Positions 54,219 to 64,000 of a stretch of 64,000 nt of DNA are shown here, in pieces. A program made the translations under genes and the position numbers. Within the stretch, counting starts at the first letter, position 1. Every line of letters starts with the position of its first letter. This stretch comes from Pseudophaeobacter sp. (lineage in GTDB: Bacteria; Pseudomonadota; Alphaproteobacteria; Rhodobacterales; Rhodobacteraceae): assembly GCA_027019165.1 (NCBI GenBank), contig JALUXC010000012.1, positions 628,773-692,772 on the forward strand, given 5' to 3'. Below the pieces are notes generated by a model that searched no databases, had not been told where the DNA came from, and was given only the letters and a program-made list of their open reading frames with translations.

Positions 54219-54970
54219 ACGTTTCGGAATATCTGCATGTCGTATGCGGCGCAAAGACTTTGGAAGAGCTTTGGCACGCACACGTCGAACAGATGGCCGA
54301 GTTTAGTTTTGACAGGCTGATCTACGGATATACACGTTACAAGACGCCGACCTCGCTTGGGGATCCCGAGGATTTTGTCGTTCTTTCAAACCACTCCCCG
54401 GAGTACTTGAACGGCTTTGTCCATAAGGGACTGTATTCCAGCGCTCCGATGCTACGTTGGGCGCTCGAAAACGAAGGTGCAGGCAGCTGGCGTTTGATCC
54501 AAAAAATGACCGAAGACGGCAAACTGGGGGCCGACTCCGAAAAGGTCATTGCTTTCAACAAGAAAATGAACATGACGGCCGGTTACACTGTCAGTTTCTA
54601 CTCCACCTCTGCCCGGTTCAAAGGGGCTATTTCCCTCGCCGCAAAAGCAGGCATGTCTCAGGATGATGTGGATGCGGTTTGGGAGGAGCATGGTACCGAT
54701 ATCGTTCTGATGAACAATGTGGTTCACCTGAAGATCCTGACCCTGCCCTACACCCCGCCGAACCGCAGTCTGACCAAACGCCAGAGAGAGGCGCTGGAAT
54801 GGGTTGGGGATGGCAAGACGACCCAGGATATCGCCCTTTTGATGGGGCTCACCCCGGCGACAATAGAAAAACACCTAAGGCTGGCGCGGGATGCATTGGC
54901 CGTCGAGACGACCGCACAGGCCGTTTTGAAAGCGGCGTTGCAAAACCAGATGTACGTGATGGAATCATAG
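54215..54970 (+). CDS. LuxR-type regulator with autoinducer-binding domain (solo)
   Basis: A 251-residue regulator. The N-terminal autoinducer-binding domain (about 15-165) has FDRLIYGYTRYK and an aromatic-rich LRWALENEGAGSWRL. The C-terminal LuxR helix-turn-helix (about 185-245) has LTKRQREALEWVGDGKTTQDIA and LTPATIEKHLRLARDAL. It looks closest in layout to VjbR-like alphaproteobacterial regulators. No luxI-type synthase is in the window, so it is a LuxR solo here; it may sense a signal made elsewhere in the genome. GGGAGG precedes the ATG, which overlaps aroQ by four bases. Confidence 0.88.
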   Translation: MNVSEYLHVVCGAKTLEELWHAHVEQMAEFSFDRLIYGYTRYKTPTSLGDPEDFVVLSNHSPEYLNGFVHKGLYSSAPMLRWALENEGAGSWRLIQKMTEDGKLGADSEKVIAFNKKMNMTAGYTVSFYSTSARFKGAISLAAKAGMSQDDVDAVWEEHGTDIVLMNNVVHLKILTLPYTPPNRSLTKRQREALEWVGDGKTTQDIALLMGLTPATIEKHLRLARDALAVETTAQAVLKAALQNQMYVMES

Positions 54971-55027
54971 TCAGTGGGCCGAAGGCGACACAGGTGACCC
55001 TACGTCAATATTTGCCCGCCAAGGCAA

Positions 55028-55250
55028 GACGCTAAATAGCGTCAAATGGGTAAGGAATTCACGACTATCTAAGTCGTGACCAAAACTGCAATCTATCGTT
55101 GTTCCGTGAGTGGTGGCTTTAGCCTTGGAACTTTGGGAAACGATCCTTGCAATATCAGGGCTCTCCGACCTGTGTGGTTGTCGGCGTTTATAGTCAACGC
55201 CGATGGCCATGTTTAGTGGGGTCCCATCCATCCCCATCAATGGGGCCCCA
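55028..55250 (+). other. Structured intergenic stretch with four stem-loops downstream of the luxR gene
   Basis: Four stems can be read: GACGCTA/TAGCGTC (55028-55043), TCACGACT/AGTCGTGA (55059-55079), TCGGCGTT/AACGCCGA (55181-55203) and TGGGGTCCCAT/ATGGGGCCCCA with one wobble (55217-55250). The last is followed by TTTCTTC and could terminate luxR transcription. The others are not needed for termination, so a structured 3' untranslated region or separate small RNA is possible. No open reading frame is convincing in the 434-base gap. Confidence 0.45.
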
Positions 55251-55343
55251 TTTCTTCCCTGATGAACAAAGTTGGTCGCTATGATACGTCGTCCTGAAGG
55301 ATGACGTCTCTGACGTGGTTGCGGGCGGCTTCCTCTTGCGAAT

Positions 55344-55378
55344 AAAAAAATGAGCCGACAGGTCTCCCTATCGGCTCA
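55344..55378 (-). terminator. Intrinsic terminator of the rpsB-tsf operon
   Basis: On the minus strand TGAGCCGA pairs with TCGGCTCA (12-base loop), followed by seven T. It lies 27 bases beyond the tsf stop. Confidence 0.9.
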
Positions 55379-55404
55379 CAGCATCGGTAATGATGTCTTG
55401 TCGC

Positions 55405-56280
55405 TTAGCCTTGCGCTGCCTTGGCAACCTCAGCGGCGAAGTCTTCTTTCTCGACTTCGATGCCTTCACCAACTTCCACACGCACGAAACCGGTCACGGT
55501 TGCGCCTGCTTCTTTGGCCGCGGCTTCCACGGTCAGGTCGGGGTTCACGACGAACTGCTGGTTCAGCAGAGTGGACTCGGCGACGAATTTCTTCATGCGG
55601 CCGACGATCATTTTTTCAATCACCTGCTCCGGCTTGCCGGACTCGCGGGCGATGTCCATCTGCACCTGCTTTTCTTTTTCGACAACGGCCGGATCCAGGT
55701 CAGCTTCGCTCAGTGCTGCCGGGTTCACTGCAGCAATGTGCATTGCAACCTGCTTGCCAAAGGCTTCGTCGCCGCCGGTCATTGCAACCAGAACGCCGAT
55801 CTTGCCCATGCCGTCTGCAGCCGCGTTGTGCACATAGGACACGACGTTCTCGCCTTCGATCTTGGACATCCGGCGCAGCGTCATGTTCTCGCCGATGGTG
55901 GCGATCTTGTCGGTCAGAGTGTCTGCAACGGACTTGCCGCCCAGATCGGCTGCGTTCAGACCGTCGACGTCATCGACACCCAGTGCGGCCTTGGCGATAC
56001 CGGCAACCATGGTTTGGAATTCTGCGTTCTTGGCAACAAAGTCGGTTTCCGAGTTGACTTCGACCGCGACACCTTTGCCACCGTCGACAACGACGGCCAC
56101 CAGGCCTTCTGCAGCGGTACGGCCGGATTTCTTGGCCGCTTTGGCAAGACCTTTGGTGCGCAGCCAGTCGACGGCCGCTTCCATGTCGCCATTGGTTTCG
56201 GTCAGCGCTTTTTTGGCGTCCATCATGCCGGCGCCGGTGGAGTCGCGCAGTTCTTTTACGAGTGCAGCTGTGATTGCCAT
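55405..56280 (-). CDS. tsf: Elongation factor Ts
   Basis: Exchanges GDP for GTP on EF-Tu. The 291-residue protein starts with a UBA-like domain ([20 protein letters not shown]) and has the core motif [13 protein letters not shown] at about residues 75-87, the segment that contacts EF-Tu. Codon use is strongly biased as expected for translation genes. It follows rpsB by 78 bases, with a stem-loop in the gap. Confidence 0.98.
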   Translation of the reverse strand: MAITAALVKELRDSTGAGMMDAKKALTETNGDMEAAVDWLRTKGLAKAAKKSGRTAAEGLVAVVVDGGKGVAVEVNSETDFVAKNAEFQTMVAGIAKAALGVDDVDGLNAADLGGKSVADTLTDKIATIGENMTLRRMSKIEGENVVSYVHNAAADGMGKIGVLVAMTGGDEAFGKQVAMHIAAVNPAALSEADLDPAVVEKEKQVQMDIARESGKPEQVIEKMIVGRMKKFVAESTLLNQQFVVNPDLTVEAAAKEAGATVTGFVRVEVGEGIEVEKEDFAAEVAKAAQG

Positions 56281-56310
56281 TTTAGGCTCTCCTCAAATCG
56301 AAACGGAATT

Positions 56311-56332
56311 GGGGCAGGAAATACCCTGCCCC
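56311..56332 (-). terminator. Stem-loop between rpsB and tsf
   Basis: GGGGCAGG pairs with CCTGCCCC around a six-base loop in the rpsB-tsf gap. There is no T run in the reading direction, so it is probably an attenuator or RNA-processing structure. Confidence 0.45.
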
Positions 56333-56358
56333 TGATGTCAGTTCTGTGACAGCCAGGA

Positions 56359-57126
56359 TCAGGCTTCGGCTTCCTCGGAAACCGCTTCCTCGGCCGGGGC
56401 TTCTTCCAAGGCGCCAAGATCAACGCCTGCTGCACCCAGCTGAGCGGACATGCCGTCCAGAGCTGCGCGCGCGACCAGATCACAGTAGAGCGCGATGGCA
56501 CGCGATGCGTCGTCGTTGCCCGGGATGATGTAGTCGATGCCATCGGGCGAGCAGTTGGTGTCGACGACGGCCACAACCGGAATGCCCAGTTTCTTGGCTT
56601 CGGCGATCGCCAGAGCTTCTTTTTTGACGTCGATGACGAACAGCAGGTCCGGCACACCGCCCATTTCGCGGATCCCGCCCAGCGAGGCCTGCAGCTTGGC
56701 CTGGTCACGTTCCATGCCGAGGCGCTCTTTCTTGGTGAGGCCTTCGGCGCCGGCTTCCATGCGCTCGTCGATTTCCTTCAGACGGTTGATCGACTGAGAG
56801 ACGGTTTTCCAGTTGGTGAGCGTGCCGCCCAGCCAACGGTGGTTCATGTAGTACTGAGCCGACTTTTCAGCCGCTTCGGCGATGGGCTGTGCCGCCTGAC
56901 GCTTGGTGCCGACGAACAGGATACGGCCGCCTTTTGCGACGGTGTCACGGACAACCTGCAGAGCCTGGTCCAGCATCGGAACGGTCTGGGTCAGGTCCAT
57001 GATGTGGATGCCGTTGCGCGCGCCATAGATGAAGGGCGACATGCGCGGGTTCCAACGCTGTGTCTGGTGACCGAAGTGAACGCCAGCTTCGAGCAGCTGA
57101 CGCATGGTGAACTCGGGAAGAGCCAT
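56359..57126 (-). CDS. rpsB: 30S ribosomal protein S2
   Basis: Component of the small ribosomal subunit, 255 residues. Standard S2 motifs are [20 protein letters not shown] (residues 8-27), [26 protein letters not shown] and [22 protein letters not shown] (Asp, Thr, Pro and Asn conserved). The C-terminus is an acidic, Ala-rich tail ([15 protein letters not shown]). AAGGAAAG precedes the ATG. It forms the usual operon with tsf. Confidence 0.98.
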   Translation of the reverse strand: MALPEFTMRQLLEAGVHFGHQTQRWNPRMSPFIYGARNGIHIMDLTQTVPMLDQALQVVRDTVAKGGRILFVGTKRQAAQPIAEAAEKSAQYYMNHRWLGGTLTNWKTVSQSINRLKEIDERMEAGAEGLTKKERLGMERDQAKLQASLGGIREMGGVPDLLFVIDVKKEALAIAEAKKLGIPVVAVVDTNCSPDGIDYIIPGNDDASRAIALYCDLVARAALDGMSAQLGAAGVDLGALEEAPAEEAVSEEAEA

Positions 57127-57257
57127 GCTATTCTTTCCTTTTCCGGTTTTATCCTCGGCGGGGGTCTCAGAGCGGATGCTCCAACCGGCGGCGTGTCAGG
57201 GATGTCTCCCCTGAACAGACCAAACCCCGCCTGCGGGTTCGATGGCGCGCGTATAGG

Positions 57258-58121
57258 CTACCTTTGATCGCCCGGCAACCCTTTTTTTCTGCGCCCCTCG
57301 CCCAAACGGGCATGGCCCTGGCGGACCATCTCCTCGCACCGGGCGGCCAGCGCCTTGCGGCTGTCGAAGTCCCGAACGCGCAAAGGCGGATGATAGAGCA
57401 ATTCCACGCGTCCCTGGCGCCGCGCTGCAAGGGTTTTCAGCAAATGAGGACCAAATTCCATATCCCCCCACCAGCCGTAAAACCGGTCTGGATGCCCCTC
57501 TGGCGCAAAGAAAACAACCGAAACCGGCTGGACGCACATGAAGTCACGCAAATGATCGCTGAAAAAGGCCGCGAAAAGCGTGGTCTTGAAGGGCAAAACC
57601 CGCAAGCCATCGGTCGAGGTGCCTTCGGGGAAGAACAGCAGCTTGTGACCAGCCTTGAGACGCTCTTCGAACACAAGTGTCTGCTCTTTGGCCTTTTTGC
57701 GGTCACGGTCGATAAACACCGTCCCCGTCGCCCGTGCCAGCCAGCCGATACCGGGCCAGCCTGCCACCTCGGACTTTGACACAAAATAGATCCGTTTACG
57801 GGCATTGAGCGCAAAGATATCCAGCCAGGAGGTGTGGTTGGCAACCACCGCCCCGCGCTCCCGCATCAATTCACCCTGCGTGGAAAACCCGATGCCGAGA
57901 ATACGAAAGGCATTGCGACAAACGAACTGTGTAATGAAGGGAGTGACCGGCCGATTCAAGCCGCATATTGGCTGCTCGACCAACCGCACCAGCAACAGTA
58001 CGAACAGCCCGCCAAAGACCAGCGTGCCCAGCAAGATGACCCGCACGACGACCAAAACCCAGCCCAAAGGACCAATGACAATGGGATCGGGATCGTCTTC
58101 ACTTTGCCAGACCGGGCTCAT
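57258..58121 (-). CDS. olsA: Lyso-ornithine lipid O-acyltransferase (PlsC family)
   Basis: Transfers an acyl chain to lyso-ornithine lipid, giving ornithine lipid. The 287-residue protein has an N-terminal membrane segment (about 25-50) and the PlsC motifs NHTSWLD (HX4D) and FPEGTS. The motifs alone fit any 1-acylglycerol-phosphate acyltransferase, but the gene directly upstream is olsB with seven bases between, so the OlsA role is well supported. ATG 58121 follows GAGGTGGAA; the longer frame from 58172 would overlap olsB. Confidence 0.88.
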   Translation of the reverse strand: MSPVWQSEDDPDPIVIGPLGWVLVVVRVILLGTLVFGGLFVLLLVRLVEQPICGLNRPVTPFITQFVCRNAFRILGIGFSTQGELMRERGAVVANHTSWLDIFALNARKRIYFVSKSEVAGWPGIGWLARATGTVFIDRDRKKAKEQTLVFEERLKAGHKLLFFPEGTSTDGLRVLPFKTTLFAAFFSDHLRDFMCVQPVSVVFFAPEGHPDRFYGWWGDMEFGPHLLKTLAARRQGRVELLYHPPLRVRDFDSRKALAARCEEMVRQGHARLGEGRRKKGLPGDQR

Positions 58122-58128
58122 TTCCACC

Positions 58129-58887
58129 TCATCCGTCGCTGCGGCCTGAATAGATCTTTCTCTGGCGCGCATTCATGCGTTCCGTGTCAAGAATGAGGCA
58201 AACATCGGTGGTGTTGAAACTGTGATCAACATAAGCTCCATCCCCCACAAAACCTCCGAGCCTCAGGTAAGCCTTGATCAGCGCGGGCACCTCAACCATC
58301 GCCTTGCGACGGTCCAGAATGCCGGGTTCAATGAGATCCATGGGCTGATAGCGACGGGAGCGCACGCGCAACTCTTTGGGGGCAAGGTGCCGGTCATGCA
58401 AAAGCGACAGCGGCGCCGCAAGGGCCGCAACATCGGTTCCTGGAAAGCTCGCGACCCCAAACAGCACCTCGATCTGGCGTTCAGTCACATATTGCGCAAG
58501 GCCATTCCAAAGGTGATACATGCCCGCTCCACCCCGGTAATCCCGATGAAGGCAGGAACGGCCAAGCTCCAGCAACTTCCGACCAGAGGATTTGAGTGGC
58601 GCAAGGTCATATTCCGCTTCGGAATAGAACTCGCCAATCTCAGACGCCCGCTCATCCGTCAGCAGACGATACACGCCGACGACTTCGCCGGTTTGGGTGT
58701 CTGTCAGAAGCATGTGGTCAAAATAGGGGTCAAAACGGTCTCTCTCCAGACCAGCCTCGTGATCAACGAGATCTCCATCGCCACCGAGTTCGGAGACAAA
58801 CACCTTGTACCGCAGAGCCTGCGCCGCGCGCAGGTCCTCATCAGTTTCGGCAAGGCGTACAGAGAATTCAGAAGAGGGTTCAGGCAT
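58129..58887 (-). CDS. olsB: L-ornithine N-acyltransferase
   Basis: Adds a 3-hydroxyacyl group from acyl carrier protein to ornithine, the first step of ornithine lipid synthesis. The 252-residue GNAT-fold protein has the OlsB pattern AAQALRYKVFVSELGG at 19-34, FDHMLLTDTQTGEVVGVYRL, LELGRSCLHRDYRGG and LIKAYLRLGGFVGDGAYVDH (Gly and Asp conserved). It forms an operon with olsA. No Pho box was found upstream, although these lipids often replace phospholipids under phosphate starvation. Confidence 0.92.
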   Translation of the reverse strand: MPEPSSEFSVRLAETDEDLRAAQALRYKVFVSELGGDGDLVDHEAGLERDRFDPYFDHMLLTDTQTGEVVGVYRLLTDERASEIGEFYSEAEYDLAPLKSSGRKLLELGRSCLHRDYRGGAGMYHLWNGLAQYVTERQIEVLFGVASFPGTDVAALAAPLSLLHDRHLAPKELRVRSRRYQPMDLIEPGILDRRKAMVEVPALIKAYLRLGGFVGDGAYVDHSFNTTDVCLILDTERMNARQRKIYSGRSDG

Positions 58888-58991
58888 GGGAGGCTTTGCT
58901 TGGCATGTCCAACGGGCGCATAGCGTATCTACCGGGAAACGCGCAAGAGATTAACAAATCTGAAAACGGTTTATTAACTTCTGATAAACCA

Positions 58992-59174
58992 TTATGGCTC
59001 AAACACCGGAACCAAAGGCACCTGGCTTGCATTGAAGACAAGCTTTCCCTGGTCCCTGAAGTTAACGGTGATTTTGCCGGCGGCATTGGACTGCACCTGC
59101 CCGAGCCCCCAATCCGGGTGCTCAGGGTGTCTCACGAACATGCCCGGAGATAGAATTGCGTTGAGGTCGGTCAT
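58992..59174 (-). CDS. DUF3553 family small protein
   Basis: A 60-residue protein of the DUF3553 family. The pattern is clear: SPGMFVRHPEHPDWGLGQVQ at 10-29, then KITVNFRDQGKLVF. Such domains have a small beta-barrel fold resembling those that bind nucleic acids or UvrD-type helicases, but the role here is unknown. The ATG at 59174 has a weak ribosome binding site; the longer frame from 59255 would run into the divergent chpT. It is 104 bases upstream of olsB. Confidence 0.75.
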   Translation of the reverse strand: MTDLNAILSPGMFVRHPEHPDWGLGQVQSNAAGKITVNFRDQGKLVFNASQVPLVPVFEP

Positions 59175-59201
59175 AGAACTGGCCCAATTCGGAGGAATAA
59201 C

Positions 59202-59798
59202 ATGGCTGTAGATAACGAAGATCTGCCAGCTTTGATAGGGTCTCGGATCTGCCACGATCTGATCAGCCCGATTGGCGCTATCAACAATGGACTTGAACTG
59301 CTTGGAATGTCAGGCGAAGTCTCCGGCCCGGAGATGGAGTTGATTTCAGACAGCGTCACGAATGCCAATGCGCGTATCCGCTTTTTCCGCATCGCCTTTG
59401 GCGCGGCAGGGGATCAGCAGATGGGCCGGGCTGAGGTGGTTTCGGTTCTTGAGGACATCAGCAAGGGGGGACGGCTCTCCTTCCAATGGGCGCCGCTCGA
59501 AGGCGCCAGCCGCGGCGAGGTGCGCATGGCATTCCTGGCCGCACTCTGCCTGGAAACAGCCCTGCCCTATGGAGGCTCGGTCGCTATTCTTTGCGCTGAT
59601 GGCCAGTGGACAGTGATTGGCGAGGGCCGCAAGGTCAGCGTCGATGAAGCGCTCTGGTCCCGCCTGACGGACGGGGATGCGCAAGTTGAAGTGACACCAG
59701 CGCAGGTTCAGTTCGCTCTGCTGCCTTTGGCCGCCAAGACAGCCGGGCGCACCATCACGGTCGACCCCATGCTGGAAAAGATCTCGATCCATTTCTGA
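59202..59798 (+). CDS. chpT: Histidine phosphotransferase ChpT
   Basis: Passes phosphate from the kinase CckA to the response regulator CtrA (and CpdR) in alphaproteobacteria. The 198-residue protein has a helical dimerisation domain with phospho-acceptor His18 in SRICHDLISPIGAINNGLELL-type sequence (key residues R15, H18, D19, P22) and a degenerate C-terminal ATPase-like domain. In Rhodobacterales the CckA-ChpT-CtrA relay controls motility and gene transfer agent genes. GGAGGAA precedes the ATG. It is divergent from the DUF3553 gene with 27 bases between starts. Confidence 0.9.
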   Translation: MAVDNEDLPALIGSRICHDLISPIGAINNGLELLGMSGEVSGPEMELISDSVTNANARIRFFRIAFGAAGDQQMGRAEVVSVLEDISKGGRLSFQWAPLEGASRGEVRMAFLAALCLETALPYGGSVAILCADGQWTVIGEGRKVSVDEALWSRLTDGDAQVEVTPAQVQFALLPLAAKTAGRTITVDPMLEKISIHF

Positions 59799-59819
59799 GC
59801 GGGCCGGGCCTCTCGATCA

Positions 59820-59846
59820 AACGCCACCCAAATCGGGTGGCGTTTT
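59820..59846 (+). terminator. Intrinsic terminator at the chpT-proA junction
   Basis: AACGCCACCC pairs with GGGTGGCGTT around a five-base loop, followed by T-rich sequence. It lies between the convergent stops at 59798 and 59860 and may serve both. Confidence 0.85.
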
Positions 59847-59859
59847 GCGTTTTTCGGCC

Positions 59860-61125
59860 CTATGCGCGAACGGTTCCGTCGCCGCGAACCAGGTACTTGA
59901 AGCTGGTCAGCTGCCCCGCCCCAACCGGCCCCCGCGCATGCATCTTGCCGGTGGCAATACCGATCTCGGCGCCCATGCCGAACTCTCCGCCATCGGCAAA
60001 CTGGGTCGAGGCATTGTGCATCAGGATGGCACTGTCGAGTTCGGCAAAGAACTGCGTAACAGCCGCGTCATCCTCGGTCAGGATGCAGTCGGTGTGCTGC
60101 GAATGATGCGCGCGGATGAAGGCGATTGCCGCGTCGATATCGTCAACCTGTCGGGCGGCGATGATGGAATCGAGATACTCCTTACCCCAGTCCTCCTCAG
60201 TGGCGGTGATCATACCGTCAGGTCCTGGCAGGCCGTCCTGAGCATGAATTTCCACACCTGCCTGCGCAAGCGCCGTCAGCACATCCTTGCCGATGGTTTC
60301 GGCAATATCGCGGTGGATCAGCAGGCATTCGGCCGCGCCGCAAATCCCGGTGCGGCGGGTTTTGGCATTGAGCACCACCTCCAGCGCCTTTTGCGGATCC
60401 GCTGCCTTGTCGATGTAGATATGGACGATGCCTTCCAGATGAGCAAATACCGGCACGCGCGCCTCACGCTGGACCAGCCCAACCAGCCCCTTGCCGCCGC
60501 GGGGGACAATCACATCCACATAGTCAGTCATGGTCAGCAGTTCCTGCACCGCAGCGCGATCGCGGGTCGGCACCAATTGCACCGCATGCTCAGGCAGACC
60601 AGCAGCCTTCAGCCCCTCGACCAGGCAGGCATGGATGGCACGCGCCGAATGGAAGCTTTCGGAGCCACCGCGCAGGATCACCGCATTGCCGGACTTGAGG
60701 CAGAGCGCGCCGGCATCCGCCGTCACATTGGGGCGGCTTTCGTAGATCACCCCGATCACGCCCAGAGGCGTGCGCACCCGCTGGATCCGAAGGCCCGAGG
60801 GCTGGGTCCATTCTTCCAGAACCGCACCCACCGGATCGGCCTGAGCGGCCACGGCCCGCAGCCCATCGACGATGCCCTGAATACGCGGCTCATCCAGCAT
60901 CAGCCGGTCCATCATGGCAGGGGAAAGCCCCTTTTCACGGCCAAACTCCATGTCCTTGGCGTTGGCGGCAATAATCTCTGCCCGCTGTGCCCAGACTGCA
61001 TCCGCAGCGGCCAAAAGGGCCTTTTCTTTGCACTCCGCGCTGGCTGTTGCCAGGTTTGCAGCTGCTAACTTTGCGTTTTTGCCAAGTTCGGCCATGACGG
61101 CCTTAATGTCACTACTGTCTTTCAT
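59860..61125 (-). CDS. proA: Gamma-glutamyl phosphate reductase
   Basis: Reduces gamma-glutamyl phosphate to glutamate semialdehyde in proline synthesis. The 421-residue length is normal. Motifs include [20 protein letters not shown] (residues about 115-134), [26 protein letters not shown], and [17 protein letters not shown] with the catalytic Cys. The ATG at 61125 has AAGG eight bases upstream; GTG 61128 is an alternative. It follows proB by 70 bases. Confidence 0.97.
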   Translation of the reverse strand: MKDSSDIKAVMAELGKNAKLAAANLATASAECKEKALLAAADAVWAQRAEIIAANAKDMEFGREKGLSPAMMDRLMLDEPRIQGIVDGLRAVAAQADPVGAVLEEWTQPSGLRIQRVRTPLGVIGVIYESRPNVTADAGALCLKSGNAVILRGGSESFHSARAIHACLVEGLKAAGLPEHAVQLVPTRDRAAVQELLTMTDYVDVIVPRGGKGLVGLVQREARVPVFAHLEGIVHIYIDKAADPQKALEVVLNAKTRRTGICGAAECLLIHRDIAETIGKDVLTALAQAGVEIHAQDGLPGPDGMITATEEDWGKEYLDSIIAARQVDDIDAAIAFIRAHHSQHTDCILTEDDAAVTQFFAELDSAILMHNASTQFADGGEFGMGAEIGIATGKMHARGPVGAGQLTSFKYLVRGDGTVRA

Positions 61126-61195
61126 CACTTCAGCCTTTGACGCCCTCGCGCAGACCCTACTGCGAAACCCGAGGAAAATTCCATAAAGAAGAGGA

Positions 61196-63456
<2,261 letters not shown>

Positions 63457-63999
63457 TTATGCTACATGTTTGCGGCTGTAGGTCCAGGTTGGCACGGTCG
63501 CATCCCGGGCAACGCAAAAGGTTTCCGCATCGCCAAGATATTCAAACCCGCAATGGATCAGAACCCGGGCCGAGGCCGGATTGTCCTGAAAGACGGACGC
63601 AAACATCGCCGCATTTCCAAGCGGGTTTGCCTGTACCAAAGCTTCAAGCGCCTCAGAGGCCAGTCCGGTGTTCCAAAACGCCGGCGCCACCCAATAGGCC
63701 ACCTCGGACTGGTTGCGATCCATGCGTTTTAGACTGATCACGCCCTTCAACTCGTCCCCACCCGCAGGCGTGCCATCAATGGCCCAGACGTCTTCGTCCC
63801 GCTCTGCGCTCATCGCGCGCGAAACATAGGCCTCAGCGGCACCAGGCGGCAAGGGATGTGGAATCGACGATGTCATCCGCGCAACGCGCTCATCGCCCGC
63901 GTAGTGGGCAATCAAACCTTCATCCGATTTGCGCAAAGGGCGCAGTACGAAACGCTCTGTCTCGATGATGGGCTGCGTGCCGATCTGATCCAAACTCAT
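63457..63999 (-). CDS. GNAT family acetyltransferase (RimJ/RimL type)
   Basis: A 180-residue acetyltransferase. The N-terminal IETERFVLRPLRKSDEGLIAHY is the standard RimJ/RimL opening (key residues T14, E15, R16, R20), and VAYWVAPAFWNTGLASEALEALV is the acetyl-CoA binding region with a variant glycine loop. Further on, DNPASARVLIHCGFEYLG is the usual C-terminal motif. The substrate is unknown. It starts at the last bases of the window, 130 bases upstream of obgE; in related genomes it sits between rpmA and obgE. Confidence 0.88.
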   Translation of the reverse strand: MSLDQIGTQPIIETERFVLRPLRKSDEGLIAHYAGDERVARMTSSIPHPLPPGAAEAYVSRAMSAERDEDVWAIDGTPAGGDELKGVISLKRMDRNQSEVAYWVAPAFWNTGLASEALEALVQANPLGNAAMFASVFQDNPASARVLIHCGFEYLGDAETFCVARDATVPTWTYSRKHVA

Positions 64000-64000
64000 T

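Noticed and set aside
58888-58990. Pho box upstream of olsB
   Set aside because: Searched by eye on both strands; no CTGTCAT-like half-sites with 11-base spacing.

Overview
The window looks like a chromosomal segment of a marine Roseobacter-group alphaproteobacterium (Rhodobacteraceae). The G+C content is high, and gene content and order are typical of that group: usg beside gyrA, a ChpT-type histidine phosphotransferase, an olsBA ornithine-lipid pair, obgE-proB-proA, a long pst-phoU-phoB operon and a branched-chain amino acid (liv) ABC operon. No transposase, integrase, prophage or CRISPR array is visible. This inference rests on reading protein families and synteny by eye; no database was searched.

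Layout. 1-5.4 kb: 5' part of gyrA (runs off the left edge), usg, an orphan radical SAM protein, the pentose-phosphate pair zwf-pgl and a hotdog thioesterase. 5.5-5.8 kb: tRNA-Gly(CCC) and tRNA-Arg(CCG). 6.0-11.3 kb: a cell-envelope group (DUF882 M15-like protein, L,D-transpeptidase, lpxD, a special acyl carrier protein, a ketoacyl synthase). 11.3-14.0 kb: an IalB-like periplasmic protein and a HerA/DUF853 ATPase, separated by about 490 bases holding two intrinsic terminators and one or two candidate small RNAs. 14.1-19.8 kb: livK-G-F-(orphan secreted protein)-H-M on the minus strand. 19.9-28.3 kb: a PQQ-type sugar dehydrogenase, a GlxA-type regulator, class II DAHP synthase, a PAS protein, then yicC-gmk-gamma carbonic anhydrase-transsulfuration enzyme. 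28.3-35.8 kb: phoR, a triple Pho box, pstSCAB, phoU, phoB. 35.9-41.5 kb: a LysR regulator divergent from glutaryl-CoA dehydrogenase, a 0.7-kb non-coding stretch rich in TTGCA/TGCAA, a SulP transporter and an SDR.

41.6-53.6 kb is the most unusual block. Ten minus-strand genes run in tight order: two acyl-CoA dehydrogenase-family proteins (one without the usual C-terminal catalytic Glu motif), an SDR, a nitronate-monooxygenase-like flavoprotein, a histidine phosphatase, an APH-type kinase, a crotonase lacking one canonical Glu, a serine hydrolase, acetoacetyl-CoA synthetase and a TesB thioesterase. A quinone-oxidoreductase-like gene is divergent from them. This reads as a complete acyl-CoA catabolic module. 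The kinase/phosphatase pair recalls the phosphorylation-elimination chemistry used on 4-hydroxyacyl-CoAs; the NMO/SDR/paired-dehydrogenase content also recalls steroid-ring catabolism. The substrate is not known.

53.7-64 kb returns to core genes: aroQ translationally coupled to a LuxR-type autoinducer-domain regulator, a 220-base stretch with four stem-loops, rpsB-tsf, olsB-olsA, a DUF3553 protein, chpT, and the GNAT-obgE-proB-proA run ending at the right edge.
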